This document shows, piece after piece, positions 34,764 to 46,578 of a stretch of 64,000 nt of DNA (its first letter is position 1; each line of letters starts with the position of its first letter). The position numbers and the translations under genes are program-made. The stretch comes from Oscillospiraceae bacterium (GTDB taxonomy: Bacteria; Bacillota; Clostridia; Oscillospirales; Ruminococcaceae), in NCBI GenBank assembly GCA_017848115.1, contig JAGAKZ010000021.1, positions 1-64,000 on the forward strand, written 5' to 3'. A model generated the notes under the pieces. That model was not told the DNA's origin. It did not search any database and saw only the letters and a list, made by a program, of their open reading frames with translations.

Positions 34764-35230
34764 ACACAAACAAACAACTTCTCCACAAAGTTTTCAACAA
34801 CATGTTGAAAGTGATGTTAAAAAACGATCCGCTCAAAACTCTGCCGTTAACCGACATTCCGCAATTCTATTCACAATAAACAAACACTATATCAACACAT
34901 TGTTGTTAGTTAACATGAGCGTCATTTCAACAAAGAAGTTAACGCAAAAAAGTTTTCAATAAAATATTCAACAAACTTTTAAATTCAACTCCACAAAAAA
35001 TCAACATCTAAACAAAGCAAAAAGTTTTCAAAAAAAGTAAACACACTTAAAACATCTCTGTGTTGAATTATCAAAAAAGATAAAACCGAAGTTCAGAAGC
35101 TGTTTCAACAAATAAACACGCCCTACTACTACGACTGATAAAATATAATTATTTTATTTTTATTATAAGTCGCAAGGCAGTTAACCTCTGACGGTTAACT
35201 GTTCAAACATTTCTCAGAAAGGTTTATTAT
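34764..35230. other. oriC: Candidate replication origin (oriC) between dnaA and dnaN
   Basis: A 467-base AT-rich gap. Single-mismatch DnaA boxes are TTCTCCACA (34779-34787) and CTATTCACA (34867-34875). A recurrent variant with core TTTCAACA appears at 34791, 34803 (reverse), 34924 and about 35102, with TTCAACA relatives elsewhere. GTTAAC occurs at 34846, 34909, 34938, 35180 and 35194. Clostridial and Bacillus origins lie in this spacer. Genes face left before it and right after it. The exact unwinding element is not defined. Confidence 0.75.
35178..35201. promoter_or_regulatory. Inverted repeat of GTTAAC sites before dnaN
   Basis: CAGTTAACC (35178-35186) and its exact complement GGTTAACTG (35193-35201) flank six bases, 30 bases before the dnaN start. 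It resembles a two-half-site operator, or a stem in the mRNA leader. Confidence 0.55.
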
Positions 35231-36391
35231 ATGAACAATATAAATTTTAACTGTAACAGAACCAAACTTCACGAAGCAGTGAACAATGTATCCAAAGCTG
35301 TACCATCAAAATCAAATATGGCAGCTTTGGAAGGAATAAAACTTTCACTTAGCAACAACACTCTGGAGTTAACAGGTTACGATCTTGAACTTGGAATAAA
35401 AACCACTCTGGAGGTTAACAGCTCTGACAAGGGTGAACTAATTGTAAATGCTCGTCTCTTTAACGAAATACTAAGAAAAATGTCTTCTGATGAAGTTACA
35501 ATAAATATAGATGAAAAATTAAACATAACGATCAGCGGAAATGCAACTACTTACAATATATCAGCAATACCTGCTACCGAATATCCTGATTTCCCATCTA
35601 TAACAAATGAAGAACCAATTGAAATTCCACAATATATTCTTCGTAATATGATCGATCATACCAAACATGCAGTTGCAACAAACGAGAATAAACCAATTCT
35701 TACCGGTCAATTATTTGATATAGAAGACGGATTATTCAGAATGGTTGCTATTGACGGTTTCAGACTAGCCGTACGAAATGAACGAATAACGGCAAGCGAC
35801 AAACTTAACTTTGTTGTTCCGTCAAAAGCTCTCAGTGAAATTTCAAAAATCCTTTCTAAAAACGATCCGATACAATCTAACCCGGAAAATCAGGAATCAA
35901 AAGCAGACAAGCCTGAACTTTTATGTAAGATATATAAGGATTTAAAACACATAACATTTGAAATTTCCGGATATTATGTTGTTTCCAGATTACTTACAGG
36001 TGAATTTCATAATTATAAAGCAAGTATTCCGGAAAATTTTACAACAGAAGTTGTAATAAAAACAAAAGAATTTACCGATAGCATAGACAGATGTTCACTT
36101 CTCATAAACGAACAAACCAAATGTCCTATAAAATGCACTTTTGAGAATAACTCTCTGAAAGTTAACTGTAAAACATCAATCGGAAAAGTCGATGACGTGA
36201 TAGAGGCAGAGGTTAACGGCGACCCGATAGAAATAGGCCTTAACAGCAGATTTTTACTTGATGCCCTCAAAGCTTGCGATACAGATAAGATAAGAATACA
36301 ACTTCAGGCACCTAACAGACCTGTAAAAATTTTACCGATGATAGGTGACAGTTTTGTTTTCTTACTTATGCCTATACAGCTCAAAAACTAA
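35231..36391 (+). CDS. dnaN: DNA polymerase III sliding clamp (beta)
   Basis: 386 residues, close to the usual 370-380. The three clamp domains are recognisable by GIKLSLSNNTLELTGYDLE in domain 1, the central RMVAIDGFRLAVR block and the C-terminal PIQLKN, the usual hydrophobic-pocket end (PMR/QL). It encircles DNA and tethers polymerase III and other enzymes. AGAAAGG precedes ATG 35231. The N-terminal region includes a small insertion near residues 215-230 (NPENQESKADKP). Confidence 0.95.
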   Translation: MNNINFNCNRTKLHEAVNNVSKAVPSKSNMAALEGIKLSLSNNTLELTGYDLELGIKTTLEVNSSDKGELIVNARLFNEILRKMSSDEVTINIDEKLNITISGNATTYNISAIPATEYPDFPSITNEEPIEIPQYILRNMIDHTKHAVATNENKPILTGQLFDIEDGLFRMVAIDGFRLAVRNERITASDKLNFVVPSKALSEISKILSKNDPIQSNPENQESKADKPELLCKIYKDLKHITFEISGYYVVSRLLTGEFHNYKASIPENFTTEVVIKTKEFTDSIDRCSLLINEQTKCPIKCTFENNSLKVNCKTSIGKVDDVIEAEVNGDPIEIGLNSRFLLDALKACDTDKIRIQLQAPNRPVKILPMIGDSFVFLLMPIQLKN

Positions 36392-36408
36392 ATTAAGGAC
36401 GGTCTTAT

Positions 36409-36627
36409 ATGGAAAAAAATATTATAAACATTAAGATAAAAACAGAGTTTATAAAGCTTGACTCACTTCTGAAGTTTGCTGGTGTAACTGAAACAGGCGG
36501 CGAAGCAAAGGAAGTGGTTCAGGGTGGAGAAGTTTCATACAACGGTGAAATCTGTACTATGAGAGGAAAAAAAGTTCGTCCCGGTGATGTTGTTGAATAT
36601 GATGGAAATATCATAAACGTTGAATAA
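36409..36627 (+). CDS. yaaA: S4-domain RNA-binding protein YaaA
   Basis: 72 residues forming a single S4 RNA-binding module: [23 protein letters not shown], then GEVSYNGEI and [15 protein letters not shown]. This YlmH/YaaA-type small S4 protein is found between dnaN and recF in most Firmicutes. AAGGAC lies before ATG 36409, and the next gene starts three bases after its stop, so they are coupled. Its RNA target is not established. Confidence 0.93.
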   Translation: MEKNIINIKIKTEFIKLDSLLKFAGVTETGGEAKEVVQGGEVSYNGEICTMRGKKVRPGDVVEYDGNIINVE

Positions 36628-36630
36628 TCT

Positions 36631-37749
36631 ATGTATATAGAAAAAATTTACATTGATGGTTTTAAAAATCTGAAAAAAATCGATTTTTCCCCTGCTGAAT
36701 CATTCAACATAATATACGGTCAGAATGCTCAGGGAAAAACCAATCTTCTTGAAGCGTTGTGGATAGCAACAGGCTGTCGGAGTTTCAGAGGATCAAAAGA
36801 AAAAGATTATGTATCATTTGATTCTGATTTTTTTGAGATAAATATAATTTTTCGTGACACTCAGCGTCAGCAAAAAATTGAATACCGTATGGAAAGAAAA
36901 AATCTGAAAAACAAACAGATATTTTTAAACGGTGTCAAACAAAATAATGGAAACGGATTATTTGAAAATTTCAAATGTATTGCATTTCTGCCCGGTGATA
37001 TTGAACTGATAAAGGGTATGCCTGACAGAAGACGAAGCTACATAGATCTTTGCTACTCTCAGTTAAAACCTCGTTCTATGAATTATATAAGAAAATACAA
37101 TCAACTTATTTTACAGAGAAATGCGGTTATAAAAAATATAATACTTGGAAAAGACTGTGTGGAAAGTCTTGATATATGGGACAGACAACTTGCTGTTGCC
37201 GGTTCATATATTTCGTTTATGAGAAATCAATACATTTTGAACCTTGATAAATGCAGTGGAAAATTGTATGAAAAAATAGCAGGCGGTACAGAAAAACTCA
37301 GAATAGAATATAATTCGAATGTTTATCCATCTGATTATAAATATCCTTCCTCTCCCGATAATGAAATGTCAGAAATATATTATAACAGGCTTAAAAAAAG
37401 CATAAACGATGATATACGCCTCGGATACACTCATGCGGGTGTTAACCGTGATGATATATCACTTAAAATAAACGGTCTGAGTGTAAAAGACTATGGTTCT
37501 CAGGGACAGCAGAAAAGTACAGCACTTGTTATGCGATTGTCTCAGGCTCAGATATACAAAGATATGAAAAAAGAAGCTCCGGTTATACTTCTTGATGATG
37601 TTATGGGTGAGCTTGATGAAAACAGACAGAAGCTTGTATGCAGCATAATTGCGGATATGCAGGTATTTGTTACCACCTGTAATCACAGAGCTATTATTCA
37701 CAGATGTGAAAATATTTTTGAAATGCGTGACGGCAAGCTAAATATCTGA
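36631..37749 (+). CDS. recF: DNA repair and gap-filling protein RecF
   Basis: 372 residues, normal length. Walker A is YGQNAQGKTNLLEAL (about 30-44), the ABC signature is in the YGSQGQQKSTALVM block (about 287-300) and Walker B is PVILLDDVMGELDENR (about 315-330). It binds gapped DNA and, with RecO and RecR, loads RecA. The third gene of the dnaN operon, three bases after yaaA. Confidence 0.95.
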   Translation: MYIEKIYIDGFKNLKKIDFSPAESFNIIYGQNAQGKTNLLEALWIATGCRSFRGSKEKDYVSFDSDFFEINIIFRDTQRQQKIEYRMERKNLKNKQIFLNGVKQNNGNGLFENFKCIAFLPGDIELIKGMPDRRRSYIDLCYSQLKPRSMNYIRKYNQLILQRNAVIKNIILGKDCVESLDIWDRQLAVAGSYISFMRNQYILNLDKCSGKLYEKIAGGTEKLRIEYNSNVYPSDYKYPSSPDNEMSEIYYNRLKKSINDDIRLGYTHAGVNRDDISLKINGLSVKDYGSQGQQKSTALVMRLSQAQIYKDMKKEAPVILLDDVMGELDENRQKLVCSIIADMQVFVTTCNHRAIIHRCENIFEMRDGKLNI

Positions 37750-37769
37750 AAGATATCGGAGGCGTGAAA

Positions 37770-38027
37770 ATGTATATACATCTCGGAAATGAGATTTCTA
37801 TAAGCGATAAAAGAATAGTGGGAATATTTGATCTTGAAGGCTCTTCTCTCGGAAATGACACAAGAGAATATCTGAAAAAGTCCACAGCCAAAAATCAGAT
37901 TGTAAATGTTTCTATGGAGATGCCTAAAAGTTTTATCGTATGCAATGATAATAAAACCGGAGATAAAGTTTTTATATCGCCGATATCGGTAACAACTTTG
38001 CACAAGCGTGCCGATACGAGCATTTAA
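37770..38027 (+). CDS. remB: RemB/YaaB-like DUF370 protein
   Basis: 85 residues from ATG 37770, chosen because GGAGG lies seven bases before it; the GTG two codons upstream overlaps that spacing. MYIHLGNEISISDKRIVGIFD is typical of the DUF370 (RemA/RemB) family, as is the position between recF and gyrB. RemA-type members bind DNA and control matrix genes in Bacillus; the role of YaaB/RemB is weaker. Function in this organism is an inference from position. Confidence 0.85.
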   Translation: MYIHLGNEISISDKRIVGIFDLEGSSLGNDTREYLKKSTAKNQIVNVSMEMPKSFIVCNDNKTGDKVFISPISVTTLHKRADTSI

Positions 38028-38044
38028 AAAATAAACTCATGTAA

Positions 38045-40033
<1,989 letters not shown>

Positions 40034-40049
40034 AGGAAAAATACAAAAA

Positions 40050-40667
40050 ATGAATGATAAACCGATTCTTACAAAAGAATATAATATTCCTCTTGAGATG
40101 TTTGCAAATGCATTCAAGGATTTTCAGAAGAAGTTCGTATATCCTAAAAACATTGCCATGACTGTTGTCGGCGGACTTATAGCGATAGCATATATATATT
40201 CATTGATACAGGACCCTTCAAATTCGGTTTGTATAATGATAATAATAGGCTGTGCTTTCCTGATATCAATGACATGGTTAAAACCTCTTATGGTAAGAAA
40301 AAATCTTCTTAATTCCATAGACGGAATACAGGAAGACCGCTATATATTCGAACTTTTTGATACCAAAGTTGGTATCAGTACCTTCGACTCACCTGATGCC
40401 GGGGCAGATATTCCTGAGACTCAGCAAGCAGAAGAAGAAACAGAAGAAGATGATTTCTTTAAGGAAATAAACAAGGAAGAAGAAATTCCTAAGACGATCA
40501 TAAACTTCAATATGGGCGGTGTAAAAGTTCTTGAGAAGAAAGATTATTTTATAATCTATATTGTAAGACATATGTTCTACATTGTTCCGAAAGAACACTT
40601 CAGTGATGAAGAAAGAGAAATGCTCATAAAATGCTTTAAAAATGCACAGTTTATCCCTGAAAAATAG
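40050..40667 (+). CDS. YcxB-like membrane protein between gyrB and gyrA
   Basis: 205 residues. Two transmembrane helices lie close together (about 35-52 and 57-74). A long acidic insert follows (about 120-150, with runs of E and D), and the C-terminal 50 residues have the YFIIYIVRHMFYIVPKEHFSDEE pattern of YcxB-like C-terminal domains. That domain is widespread in Firmicutes but has no known function. It starts 16 bases after gyrB and is co-transcribed with both gyrase genes. The acidic insert is unusual for the family. Confidence 0.65.
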   Translation: MNDKPILTKEYNIPLEMFANAFKDFQKKFVYPKNIAMTVVGGLIAIAYIYSLIQDPSNSVCIMIIIGCAFLISMTWLKPLMVRKNLLNSIDGIQEDRYIFELFDTKVGISTFDSPDAGADIPETQQAEEETEEDDFFKEINKEEEIPKTIINFNMGGVKVLEKKDYFIIYIVRHMFYIVPKEHFSDEEREMLIKCFKNAQFIPEK

Positions 40668-40716
40668 AAAACAGTGATTTTATAAACCAAAACCAATAAG
40701 GAAAGGGCTGATATAT

Positions 40717-43266
40717 TTGGATTTTGCTAATGCAAATGCTAATACAAAAATGATACCAAGAAACATAGAAAAAGAAATGGAAAAATCATTCCTTGATTAT
40801 TCTATGTCGGTAATTGTTTCAAGAGCATTGCCTGATGTACGTGACGGTCTTAAACCGGTACACAGAAGAATTTTGTACACGCTTCATGAAAACGGACTTA
40901 CACCTGATAAGGCATACAGAAAGTGTGCCGATACAGTCGGTGCCGTTCTCGGTAGATATCACCCTCACGGTGACTCATCTGTATACGATGCACTTGTAAG
41001 ACTTGCACAGAAGTTTTCACTCCGTTATCCACTTGTAGACGGTCACGGAAACTTCGGTAGCGTAGACGGTGACCCGCCTGCTGCTTACCGTTATACAGAA
41101 GCAAAGATGACAAAAATGGCAGTGGAAATGCTCACTGACATAAACAAAGAAACAATACCGTATACATCAAACTATGATGATCGTCTTAAAGAACCTGTTG
41201 TACTTCCTTCAAGGTTTCCAAACCTTCTTGTAAACGGTTCTGTAGGTATCGCTGTAGGTATGGCAACAAATATTCCGCCACACAACCTCGGAGAAGTTAT
41301 AGACGGAATAAACCTTGTAATCGACAATCCTGACTGTACGCTCGATGAGATAATGGAATATATAAAAGCGCCTGATTTCCCTACAGGTGGCGTTATCATG
41401 GGACGTTCGGGAATGAGAGCAGCATACGGTACAGGACGAGGAAAGATAACACTCAGAGCAGAAACTTCTATCGAAGAAATAAAGGGAAGAACCTGCATCA
41501 TCGTAACTGAGATACCGTACATGGTAAACAAGGCACGACTTATCGAAAATATAGCAAATCTCGTTAAGGAAAAGCGTGTTGAAGGTATCCATACCATCAG
41601 AGATGAGTCCGACAGAGAAGGTATGCGAATAGTTATAGAGCTTAAAAAAGATGCTATTGCACAGATAGTTCTCAATAAACTCTTTACTTTTACACAGCTT
41701 CAGGATACAGTCGGCGTTATCATGCTTGCTCTTGTAAACGGTGAACCTAAGGTTCTCACATTAAAGCAGATGCTTGAAAAATATGTTGAGTTCCAGGTTG
41801 AAGTAATTACAAACAGAACAATATTTGAGTTAAGAAAAGCCAAGGAAAGAGCTCATATACTCGAAGGTCTGGTTATAGCAGCCGATAATATCGATGAAGT
41901 AATAAAGATATGCCGTAGTTCTAAAAATATAAATGAGATCAAGGAAAGACTCTGCGAAAGATTCGGACTTACAGATATCCAGGCTGAAGCTATAGCAAGA
42001 ATGCAGCTTTATCAGCTTTCAAATATGGAAAGACAGAAAATCCTTGATGAACTCGCTGAACTCAATATAAAAATTGCTGAATTTGAAGCAATACTTGCTG
42101 ATGAACATAAGGTAAAAGAGATCATCAAGGAAGAACTTGCTGTAATCAGAAAGAAATTCAATGATGAAAGACGTACAAAGATAGAAAATGTCAGCGGTGA
42201 AGTGGACATAGAAGATCTTATCCCTGTTGAAGACTGTGTTCTCACATACACAAATATAGGTTATATCAAGCGTATGCCTGTTGATGTATACAAGACACAG
42301 AAACGTGGTGGCAGAGGTGTCAGCGGTATGAAACAGCGTGACGAAGATGTAGTAAGCGAAATGTTTATTGCGTCAACTCATGATAATATTCTTTTCATAA
42401 CAAACAAGGGTACTATGTACAAGCTCAAATGTTATGAAGTTCCTGAGGGTTCAAAAGCTTCAAGAGGTCTTAACATAGTAAATCTCCTTCCTCTTGGTGA
42501 AGATGAAAAAGTCGCTGCGATGATAAAGACAGAAGACTTTGATGCAGGAAAGTTCCTCATACTTGTCACTAAAAACGGTAAGATAAAGAGAACTAACCTG
42601 TCTGCATACAAAAATGTACGTAAAAACGGTCTTATAGCTATAGGTCTTGATGAAGGCGATGAAATAGCAGGTGTACGCATGACAGATGGCAATGCACAGC
42701 TTCTCATAGCCACAAGAAACGGTATGGCAATAAGAATAGAAGAAAATACAGTACGTCCTCTCTCAAGATCTGCACATGGTGTAAAAGCTATCAGACTGCG
42801 TGAAGGTGACAGTGTAGTTTCTATTGCAAGAGTACGCGAAGGCGCTACAGTTCTTACAGTATCAGATAAGGGTCTCGGAAGAAGATCAGAACTTTCAACA
42901 TACAGAATCCAGAACAGAGGCGGATACGGACTTCTCAACTATAAAGCATCTGAAGAAAAGGGATATGTATGCGGAATTAAGGTTGTAGATGAAACCGATG
43001 ATATCATACTTATTTCTTGTGATGGTATAGTTATAAGAATAAGAACCAGTGATATACGTATAATGGGTCGTTATGCAACTGGTGTAAAGGTAATGAGATT
43101 AAATGCTGAAGATAAGGTAGTTACATTTACAAGAGCTGAGCATGACGAAGAAGCTCAGATAGAAACAGTTGATGCTCCTTCAGCAGAAGACATGGCAGAA
43201 GCGATGAAAGCTGAAGAAGAAGAAAAAAATGAAGTCATCGAAGATGATACAGTGATTGATGATTAA
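40717..43266 (+). CDS. gyrA: DNA gyrase subunit A
   Basis: 849 residues. The breakage-reunion domain has [19 protein letters not shown], and the active-site tyrosine is Y126 in AAYRYTEAK. The quinolone region is wild type in form (HGDSSVYD, S87 and D91 equivalent to E. coli S83 and D87). The GyrA box ([10 protein letters not shown]) lies in the C-terminal beta-pinwheel, near residue 527. An acidic tail ends the protein. I accept TTG 40717 because GGAAAGGG lies upstream; ATG 40750 is the alternative. It completes the replication operon. Confidence 0.96.
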   Translation: MDFANANANTKMIPRNIEKEMEKSFLDYSMSVIVSRALPDVRDGLKPVHRRILYTLHENGLTPDKAYRKCADTVGAVLGRYHPHGDSSVYDALVRLAQKFSLRYPLVDGHGNFGSVDGDPPAAYRYTEAKMTKMAVEMLTDINKETIPYTSNYDDRLKEPVVLPSRFPNLLVNGSVGIAVGMATNIPPHNLGEVIDGINLVIDNPDCTLDEIMEYIKAPDFPTGGVIMGRSGMRAAYGTGRGKITLRAETSIEEIKGRTCIIVTEIPYMVNKARLIENIANLVKEKRVEGIHTIRDESDREGMRIVIELKKDAIAQIVLNKLFTFTQLQDTVGVIMLALVNGEPKVLTLKQMLEKYVEFQVEVITNRTIFELRKAKERAHILEGLVIAADNIDEVIKICRSSKNINEIKERLCERFGLTDIQAEAIARMQLYQLSNMERQKILDELAELNIKIAEFEAILADEHKVKEIIKEELAVIRKKFNDERRTKIENVSGEVDIEDLIPVEDCVLTYTNIGYIKRMPVDVYKTQKRGGRGVSGMKQRDEDVVSEMFIASTHDNILFITNKGTMYKLKCYEVPEGSKASRGLNIVNLLPLGEDEKVAAMIKTEDFDAGKFLILVTKNGKIKRTNLSAYKNVRKNGLIAIGLDEGDEIAGVRMTDGNAQLLIATRNGMAIRIEENTVRPLSRSAHGVKAIRLREGDSVVSIARVREGATVLTVSDKGLGRRSELSTYRIQNRGGYGLLNYKASEEKGYVCGIKVVDETDDIILISCDGIVIRIRTSDIRIMGRYATGVKVMRLNAEDKVVTFTRAEHDEEAQIETVDAPSAEDMAEAMKAEEEEKNEVIEDDTVIDD

Positions 43267-43274
43267 TAAAAAAA

Positions 43275-43311
43275 TGACGGTTCTCCCCTTTCGGAGTTCC
43301 GTCGTTTTACT
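43275..43311 (+). terminator. Terminator after gyrA
   Basis: GACGG..CTCC and GGAG..CCGTC form a stem with a 2x2 internal loop, followed by TTTTACTTTTTA, just past the gyrA stop. Confidence 0.75.
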
Positions 43312-43329
43312 TTTTAGTGATTTTTAAGT

Positions 43330-43363
43330 TGCATTTGCTTTGAAGGTGTTGCGTTTACTTTGA
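43330..43363 (+). repeat. Two copies of a TGCATTTACTTTGA-like motif
   Basis: TGCATTTGCTTTGA (43330-43343) and TGCGTTTACTTTGA (43350-43363) lie exactly 20 bases apart, upstream of the tRNA-Pro promoter. The same motif precedes the tRNA-Ser promoter at 233-246. The two-helical-turn spacing would suit a protein site on one DNA face. Confidence 0.45.
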
Positions 43364-43405
43364 AAAAAATTTTTTAAAAAAAATAAAAAAAATTAAAAAA
43401 AACGC

Positions 43406-43434
43406 TTGACAAACATATTTTTTTAGTGTATAAT
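43406..43434 (+). promoter_or_regulatory. Promoter of the tRNA-Pro/Thr cluster
   Basis: Perfect TTGACA (43406-43411) and TATAAT (43429-43434) with a 17-base spacer, 43 bases before tRNA-Pro. The A/T tracts just upstream (43362-43402) look like an UP-type element. Confidence 0.9.
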
Positions 43435-43477
43435 TAAGAAGCTGTCGGACGAACAGCGAATGATTAAGAATAAACAA

Positions 43478-43551
43478 CGAGGCGTAGCTCAGTTTGGTAG
43501 AGTGCTTGGTTTGGGACCAAGATGCCGCAGGTTCGAGTCCTGTCGCCTCGA
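43478..43551 (+). tRNA. tRNA-Pro (anticodon UGG)
   Basis: The acceptor stem CGAGGCG/CGCCTCG, T-loop GTTCGAGTC and anticodon loop TTTGGGA (anticodon TGG) define it. Discriminator A; CCA not encoded. First of four tRNAs between gyrA and typA. Confidence 0.95.
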
Positions 43552-43556
43552 TTGAT

Positions 43557-43629
43557 GCTGGTGTAGCTCAGTTGGTAGAGCAGCTGATTTGTAATCAGCA
43601 GGTCGGGGGTTCGAGTCCGTCCACCAGCT
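43557..43629 (+). tRNA. tRNA-Thr (anticodon UGU), copy 1
   Basis: Acceptor stem GCTGGTG/CACCAGC, anticodon loop TTTGTAA with anticodon TGT, T-loop GTTCGAGTC. It starts five bases after tRNA-Pro. Copy 2 at 43703-43775 is identical in all 73 bases. CCA not encoded. Confidence 0.95.
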
Positions 43630-43662
43630 TCAAAAAAATTCTTAAAAAATTTCAAAAAAGTC

Positions 43663-43691
43663 TTGACAAAGAGTTTAGATTGTGATATAAT
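43663..43691 (+). promoter_or_regulatory. Promoter of the second tRNA-Thr copy
   Basis: Perfect TTGACA (43663-43668) and TATAAT (43686-43691), 17-base spacer, 11 bases before the second tRNA-Thr gene. The cluster therefore has two strong promoters. Confidence 0.88.
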
Positions 43692-43702
43692 CTAATTGCT
43701 GT

Positions 43703-43775
43703 GCTGGTGTAGCTCAGTTGGTAGAGCAGCTGATTTGTAATCAGCAGGTCGGGGGTTCGAGTCCGTCCACCAGCT
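43703..43775 (+). tRNA. tRNA-Thr (anticodon UGU), copy 2
   Basis: Identical to the tRNA at 43557-43629, including about 12 bases of the 3' flank (CAAAAAAAT), which indicates a recent local duplication. It has its own promoter. Confidence 0.95.
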
Positions 43776-43791
43776 TCAAAAAAATAATAAT

Positions 43792-43876
43792 GGGAGAGTT
43801 CCCGAGTGGCCAAAGGGGGCAGACTGTAAATCTGTTGCTTTCAGCTTCGATGGTTCGAATCCATCCTCTCCCACCA
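43792..43876 (+). tRNA. tRNA-Tyr (anticodon GUA)
   Basis: A class II tRNA with acceptor stem GGGAGAG/CTCTCCC, anticodon loop CTGTAAA (GTA) and a long variable arm. It is the only tRNA in the window that encodes its CCA end (43874-43876). Confidence 0.95.
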
Positions 43877-43886
43877 ACAATTTGAG

Positions 43887-43917
43887 TTTCCTACATTTTT
43901 GATGTAGGAAATTTTTT
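43887..43917 (+). terminator. Terminator after the tRNA cluster
   Basis: TTTCCTACAT (43887-43896) and ATGTAGGAAA (43902-43911) form a 10-bp stem followed by a T run to 43917. Confidence 0.9.
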
Positions 43918-44040
43918 ATGCAATTTTTTTTTAGCAATATAATCAATAGTTTTTTTATATAAAAAGAATTTATTGTATTTATAGCTGAAAATTCAATATT
44001 TTAACCGATTCACTCGCCCATTTTTAGGAGGAAAAAATTT

Positions 44041-45861
44041 ATGGTAAGAAACGATCTGAGAAATATCGCAATTATAGCTCACGTTGACCATGGCAAAACT
44101 ACACTCGTTGATGAAATGTTAAAACAAGGCGGCGCATTCAGAGAAAACCAGTCTGTTTCAGAAAGAGTAATGGACAGCAATGATATCGAAAAAGAACGTG
44201 GTATCACAATTCTTGCAAAAAACACTTCTGTATGCTATAACGGAACAAAGATAAATATTATCGACACTCCTGGACATGCTGATTTTGGTGGCGAAGTTGA
44301 ACGTGTACTCAACATGGTAGACGGCGTTCTTCTGCTTGTTGACGCTGCTGAAGGTCCAATGCCTCAGACACGTTTTGTTCTTTCAAAAGCTCTTGAAATG
44401 GGACATAAGATAATAATAGTTGTAAACAAGATAGACAAGCCTGATGCAAGACTCGATGAAATCGGTGATGAAGTTCTTGAGCTTCTTCTCGATCTCGATG
44501 CAAATGATGAACAGCTCGAAAGCCCTATACTTTTCTGTTCAGGCAGAAGCGGTACAGCATCTCTCAGCCAGTACGAAGAAGGCAAGGATCTCACTCCCCT
44601 CTTTGATACAATAATAGACTACATCTGCCCTCCTGAAGGCGATGAAAACGAAAGCCTCAGTATGCTCATCTCTTCAATAGACTACAACGAATACGTAGGC
44701 CGTATCGGTATCGGCCGTATCCAGAGCGGTTCTGTAAAGGTTGGTCAGAACGTTACTGTAGGTGACTACTTTGATTCAAAGAAACCTTACAACGCTAAAA
44801 TCGTAAGCGTACTTCAGATACAGGAACTCAAAAGAGTACCGGTTGAAACAGCTACAGTCGGCGATATAGTATGGATAAGCGGTATCGAAAATATCACAAT
44901 CGGTGATACGGTCTGCGACGCTACAGCTGAATTCAAGGCTCTCCCTGTTGCAAAGATCAGTGAACCTACAGTAGAAATGACATTTGCAGTAAACGACAGC
45001 CCGTTTGCAGGCAAAGAAGGTAAGTTCGTAACATCACGTCAGCTTCGTGACAGACTCTTCAAAGAACTCCTCAAGGACGTTTCACTCAGAGTTACAGAAA
45101 CAGAAAATACAGACGCTTTTTCAGTTTGCGGACGTGGCGAAATGCACCTCTCTATACTTATAGAAAATATGCGTCGTGAAGGCTATGAACTTTCAGTTTC
45201 CACTCCAAGAGTTCTTTTAAAAGAAATTGACGGAGAGATCTGCGAACCTATGGAACTTCTGGTTATAGACGTACCTGAAGAATGTGTTGGTTCTGTTATG
45301 GAAAAGATGGGTACAAGAAAAGCAGAAATGCTCACTATGCACCCACAAGGAAGCAGAATGCGTCTTGAATTTTCAGTTCCTGCAAGAGGACTTTTCGGAT
45401 ACAAGAGCGAATTCCTTACTGATACAAAGGGTGAAGGTATCATGAGCAGTATCTTCAACGGATATGAAAAATATAAAGGTGATATCTCAAGAAGAAAGAG
45501 CGGTTCACTTATTTCATTTGAAACAGGTGACGCTGTAACATACGGACTTTTCAACGCACAGGAAAGAGGCTCTCTCTTTATTGAAGCAGGTACTCCTGTT
45601 TACGAAGGTATGATCGTTGGTGTATCTCCTAAGTCTGAAGACCTCGTAGTAAACGTATGTAAGAAGAAACATCTCACAAATACACGTGCAAGCGGAAGCG
45701 ATGACGCTTTAAGACTTATCCCGCCAAGAAAACTCAGCCTTGAAGAAAGTCTTGAATTCCTTGCTGACGATGAATTACTTGAGATCACTCCTAAAAACAT
45801 AAGAATAAGAAAGAGAATTCTTTCAAATACCCTCAGAGCTAAGACAAAGGCTAAAGGTTAA
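44041..45861 (+). CDS. typA: Ribosome-associated GTPase TypA/BipA
   Basis: 606 residues, the standard length. G1 is [14 protein letters not shown] (about 16-29), G2 is in the [10 protein letters not shown] block, G3 is [14 protein letters not shown] and G4 is NKID. EF-G-like domains II, III and V follow, then the BipA-specific C-terminal domain. It binds the 70S ribosome and aids 50S assembly and stress growth. AGGAGG lies before ATG 44041; a terminator follows. No promoter consensus is clear in the 120 AT-rich bases upstream. Confidence 0.96.
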   Translation: MVRNDLRNIAIIAHVDHGKTTLVDEMLKQGGAFRENQSVSERVMDSNDIEKERGITILAKNTSVCYNGTKINIIDTPGHADFGGEVERVLNMVDGVLLLVDAAEGPMPQTRFVLSKALEMGHKIIIVVNKIDKPDARLDEIGDEVLELLLDLDANDEQLESPILFCSGRSGTASLSQYEEGKDLTPLFDTIIDYICPPEGDENESLSMLISSIDYNEYVGRIGIGRIQSGSVKVGQNVTVGDYFDSKKPYNAKIVSVLQIQELKRVPVETATVGDIVWISGIENITIGDTVCDATAEFKALPVAKISEPTVEMTFAVNDSPFAGKEGKFVTSRQLRDRLFKELLKDVSLRVTETENTDAFSVCGRGEMHLSILIENMRREGYELSVSTPRVLLKEIDGEICEPMELLVIDVPEECVGSVMEKMGTRKAEMLTMHPQGSRMRLEFSVPARGLFGYKSEFLTDTKGEGIMSSIFNGYEKYKGDISRRKSGSLISFETGDAVTYGLFNAQERGSLFIEAGTPVYEGMIVGVSPKSEDLVVNVCKKKHLTNTRASGSDDALRLIPPRKLSLEESLEFLADDELLEITPKNIRIRKRILSNTLRAKTKAKG

Positions 45862-45920
45862 TATAAAGTTTTTTAAAAGAGACATTTACTAAAAACCAAT
45901 CATTATATAGAAAATCTTAA

Positions 45921-45963
45921 AACCAAAAATTCCTCCCGAGTAATTCAGGAGGAATTTTTGGTT
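45921..45963. terminator. Bidirectional terminator between typA and a convergent gene
   Basis: AACCAAAAATTCCTCC (45921-45936) and GGAGGAATTTTTGGTT (45948-45963) form a perfect 16-bp stem with A and T tracts, serving typA on + and the kinase gene on the minus strand. Confidence 0.9.
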
Positions 45964-45972
45964 TTTGATTTA

Positions 45973-46578
45973 TTATGATTCAGATGCAAGCTTGACTATA
46001 AGCTTTGCACACATTTCTATTCCTATATTTGCACTGTTAAGACATAGATCGTAATTATCTTTTGCGCCCCACTTCTGTCCGGTGTTCAGATTATAGTAGG
46101 TAGATCTTTTTTTGTCATGTTTTCTTAAAACAGCGTATACATCATCAGGATTTTCGCCGTATTCATCTATAGCTCTTTTTACTCGTGCATCACTGTCGGC
46201 GTATATAAACACGTTAAGGACATCATCACGTATACCTTTTAAAATGTTGTCGGCACATCTGCCAACTATGACACAAGGTCCTTTTTGTGCGAGTGTTTTT
46301 ATAATTTCTCGTTCTTCGATATATATTCTGTCGTTTATTGGTAGTGATACTGATGTACTGAGATTGCTCATGAGTGACATACTGTAAAGTAAACTGCTGG
46401 CTGCCGTTTCATCTGCAAATTTTACATCTTCAGCTGACATCTTCAGATTTTCTGCTGCCATATGCAAAATCTCTTTATTGTAAAACGGTATTCCTAATGT
46501 TTCAGCTACAAGCTTACCGATCTCTCTGCCGCCGCTTGCATATTCCCTTCCTATAGTAATAATGTTAGTTTTAGCCAT
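45973..46578 (-). CDS. Cytidylate kinase-like protein
   Basis: 201 residues. It belongs to the cytidylate kinase-like family rather than Cmk itself: the start is IITIGREYASGGREIGKLVAE, with a P-loop variant that has SGG in place of the GxxxxGK motif. PFYNKEILHMAAE and the CVIVGRCADNILK strand are typical. Activity of this family is not well defined; nucleotide monophosphate phosphorylation is assumed. ATG 46578 has AAGGAGG ten bases upstream; an ATG three codons earlier is too close to the site. It is transcribed alone. Confidence 0.85.
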   Translation of the reverse strand: MAKTNIITIGREYASGGREIGKLVAETLGIPFYNKEILHMAAENLKMSAEDVKFADETAASSLLYSMSLMSNLSTSVSLPINDRIYIEEREIIKTLAQKGPCVIVGRCADNILKGIRDDVLNVFIYADSDARVKRAIDEYGENPDDVYAVLRKHDKKRSTYYNLNTGQKWGAKDNYDLCLNSANIGIEMCAKLIVKLASES

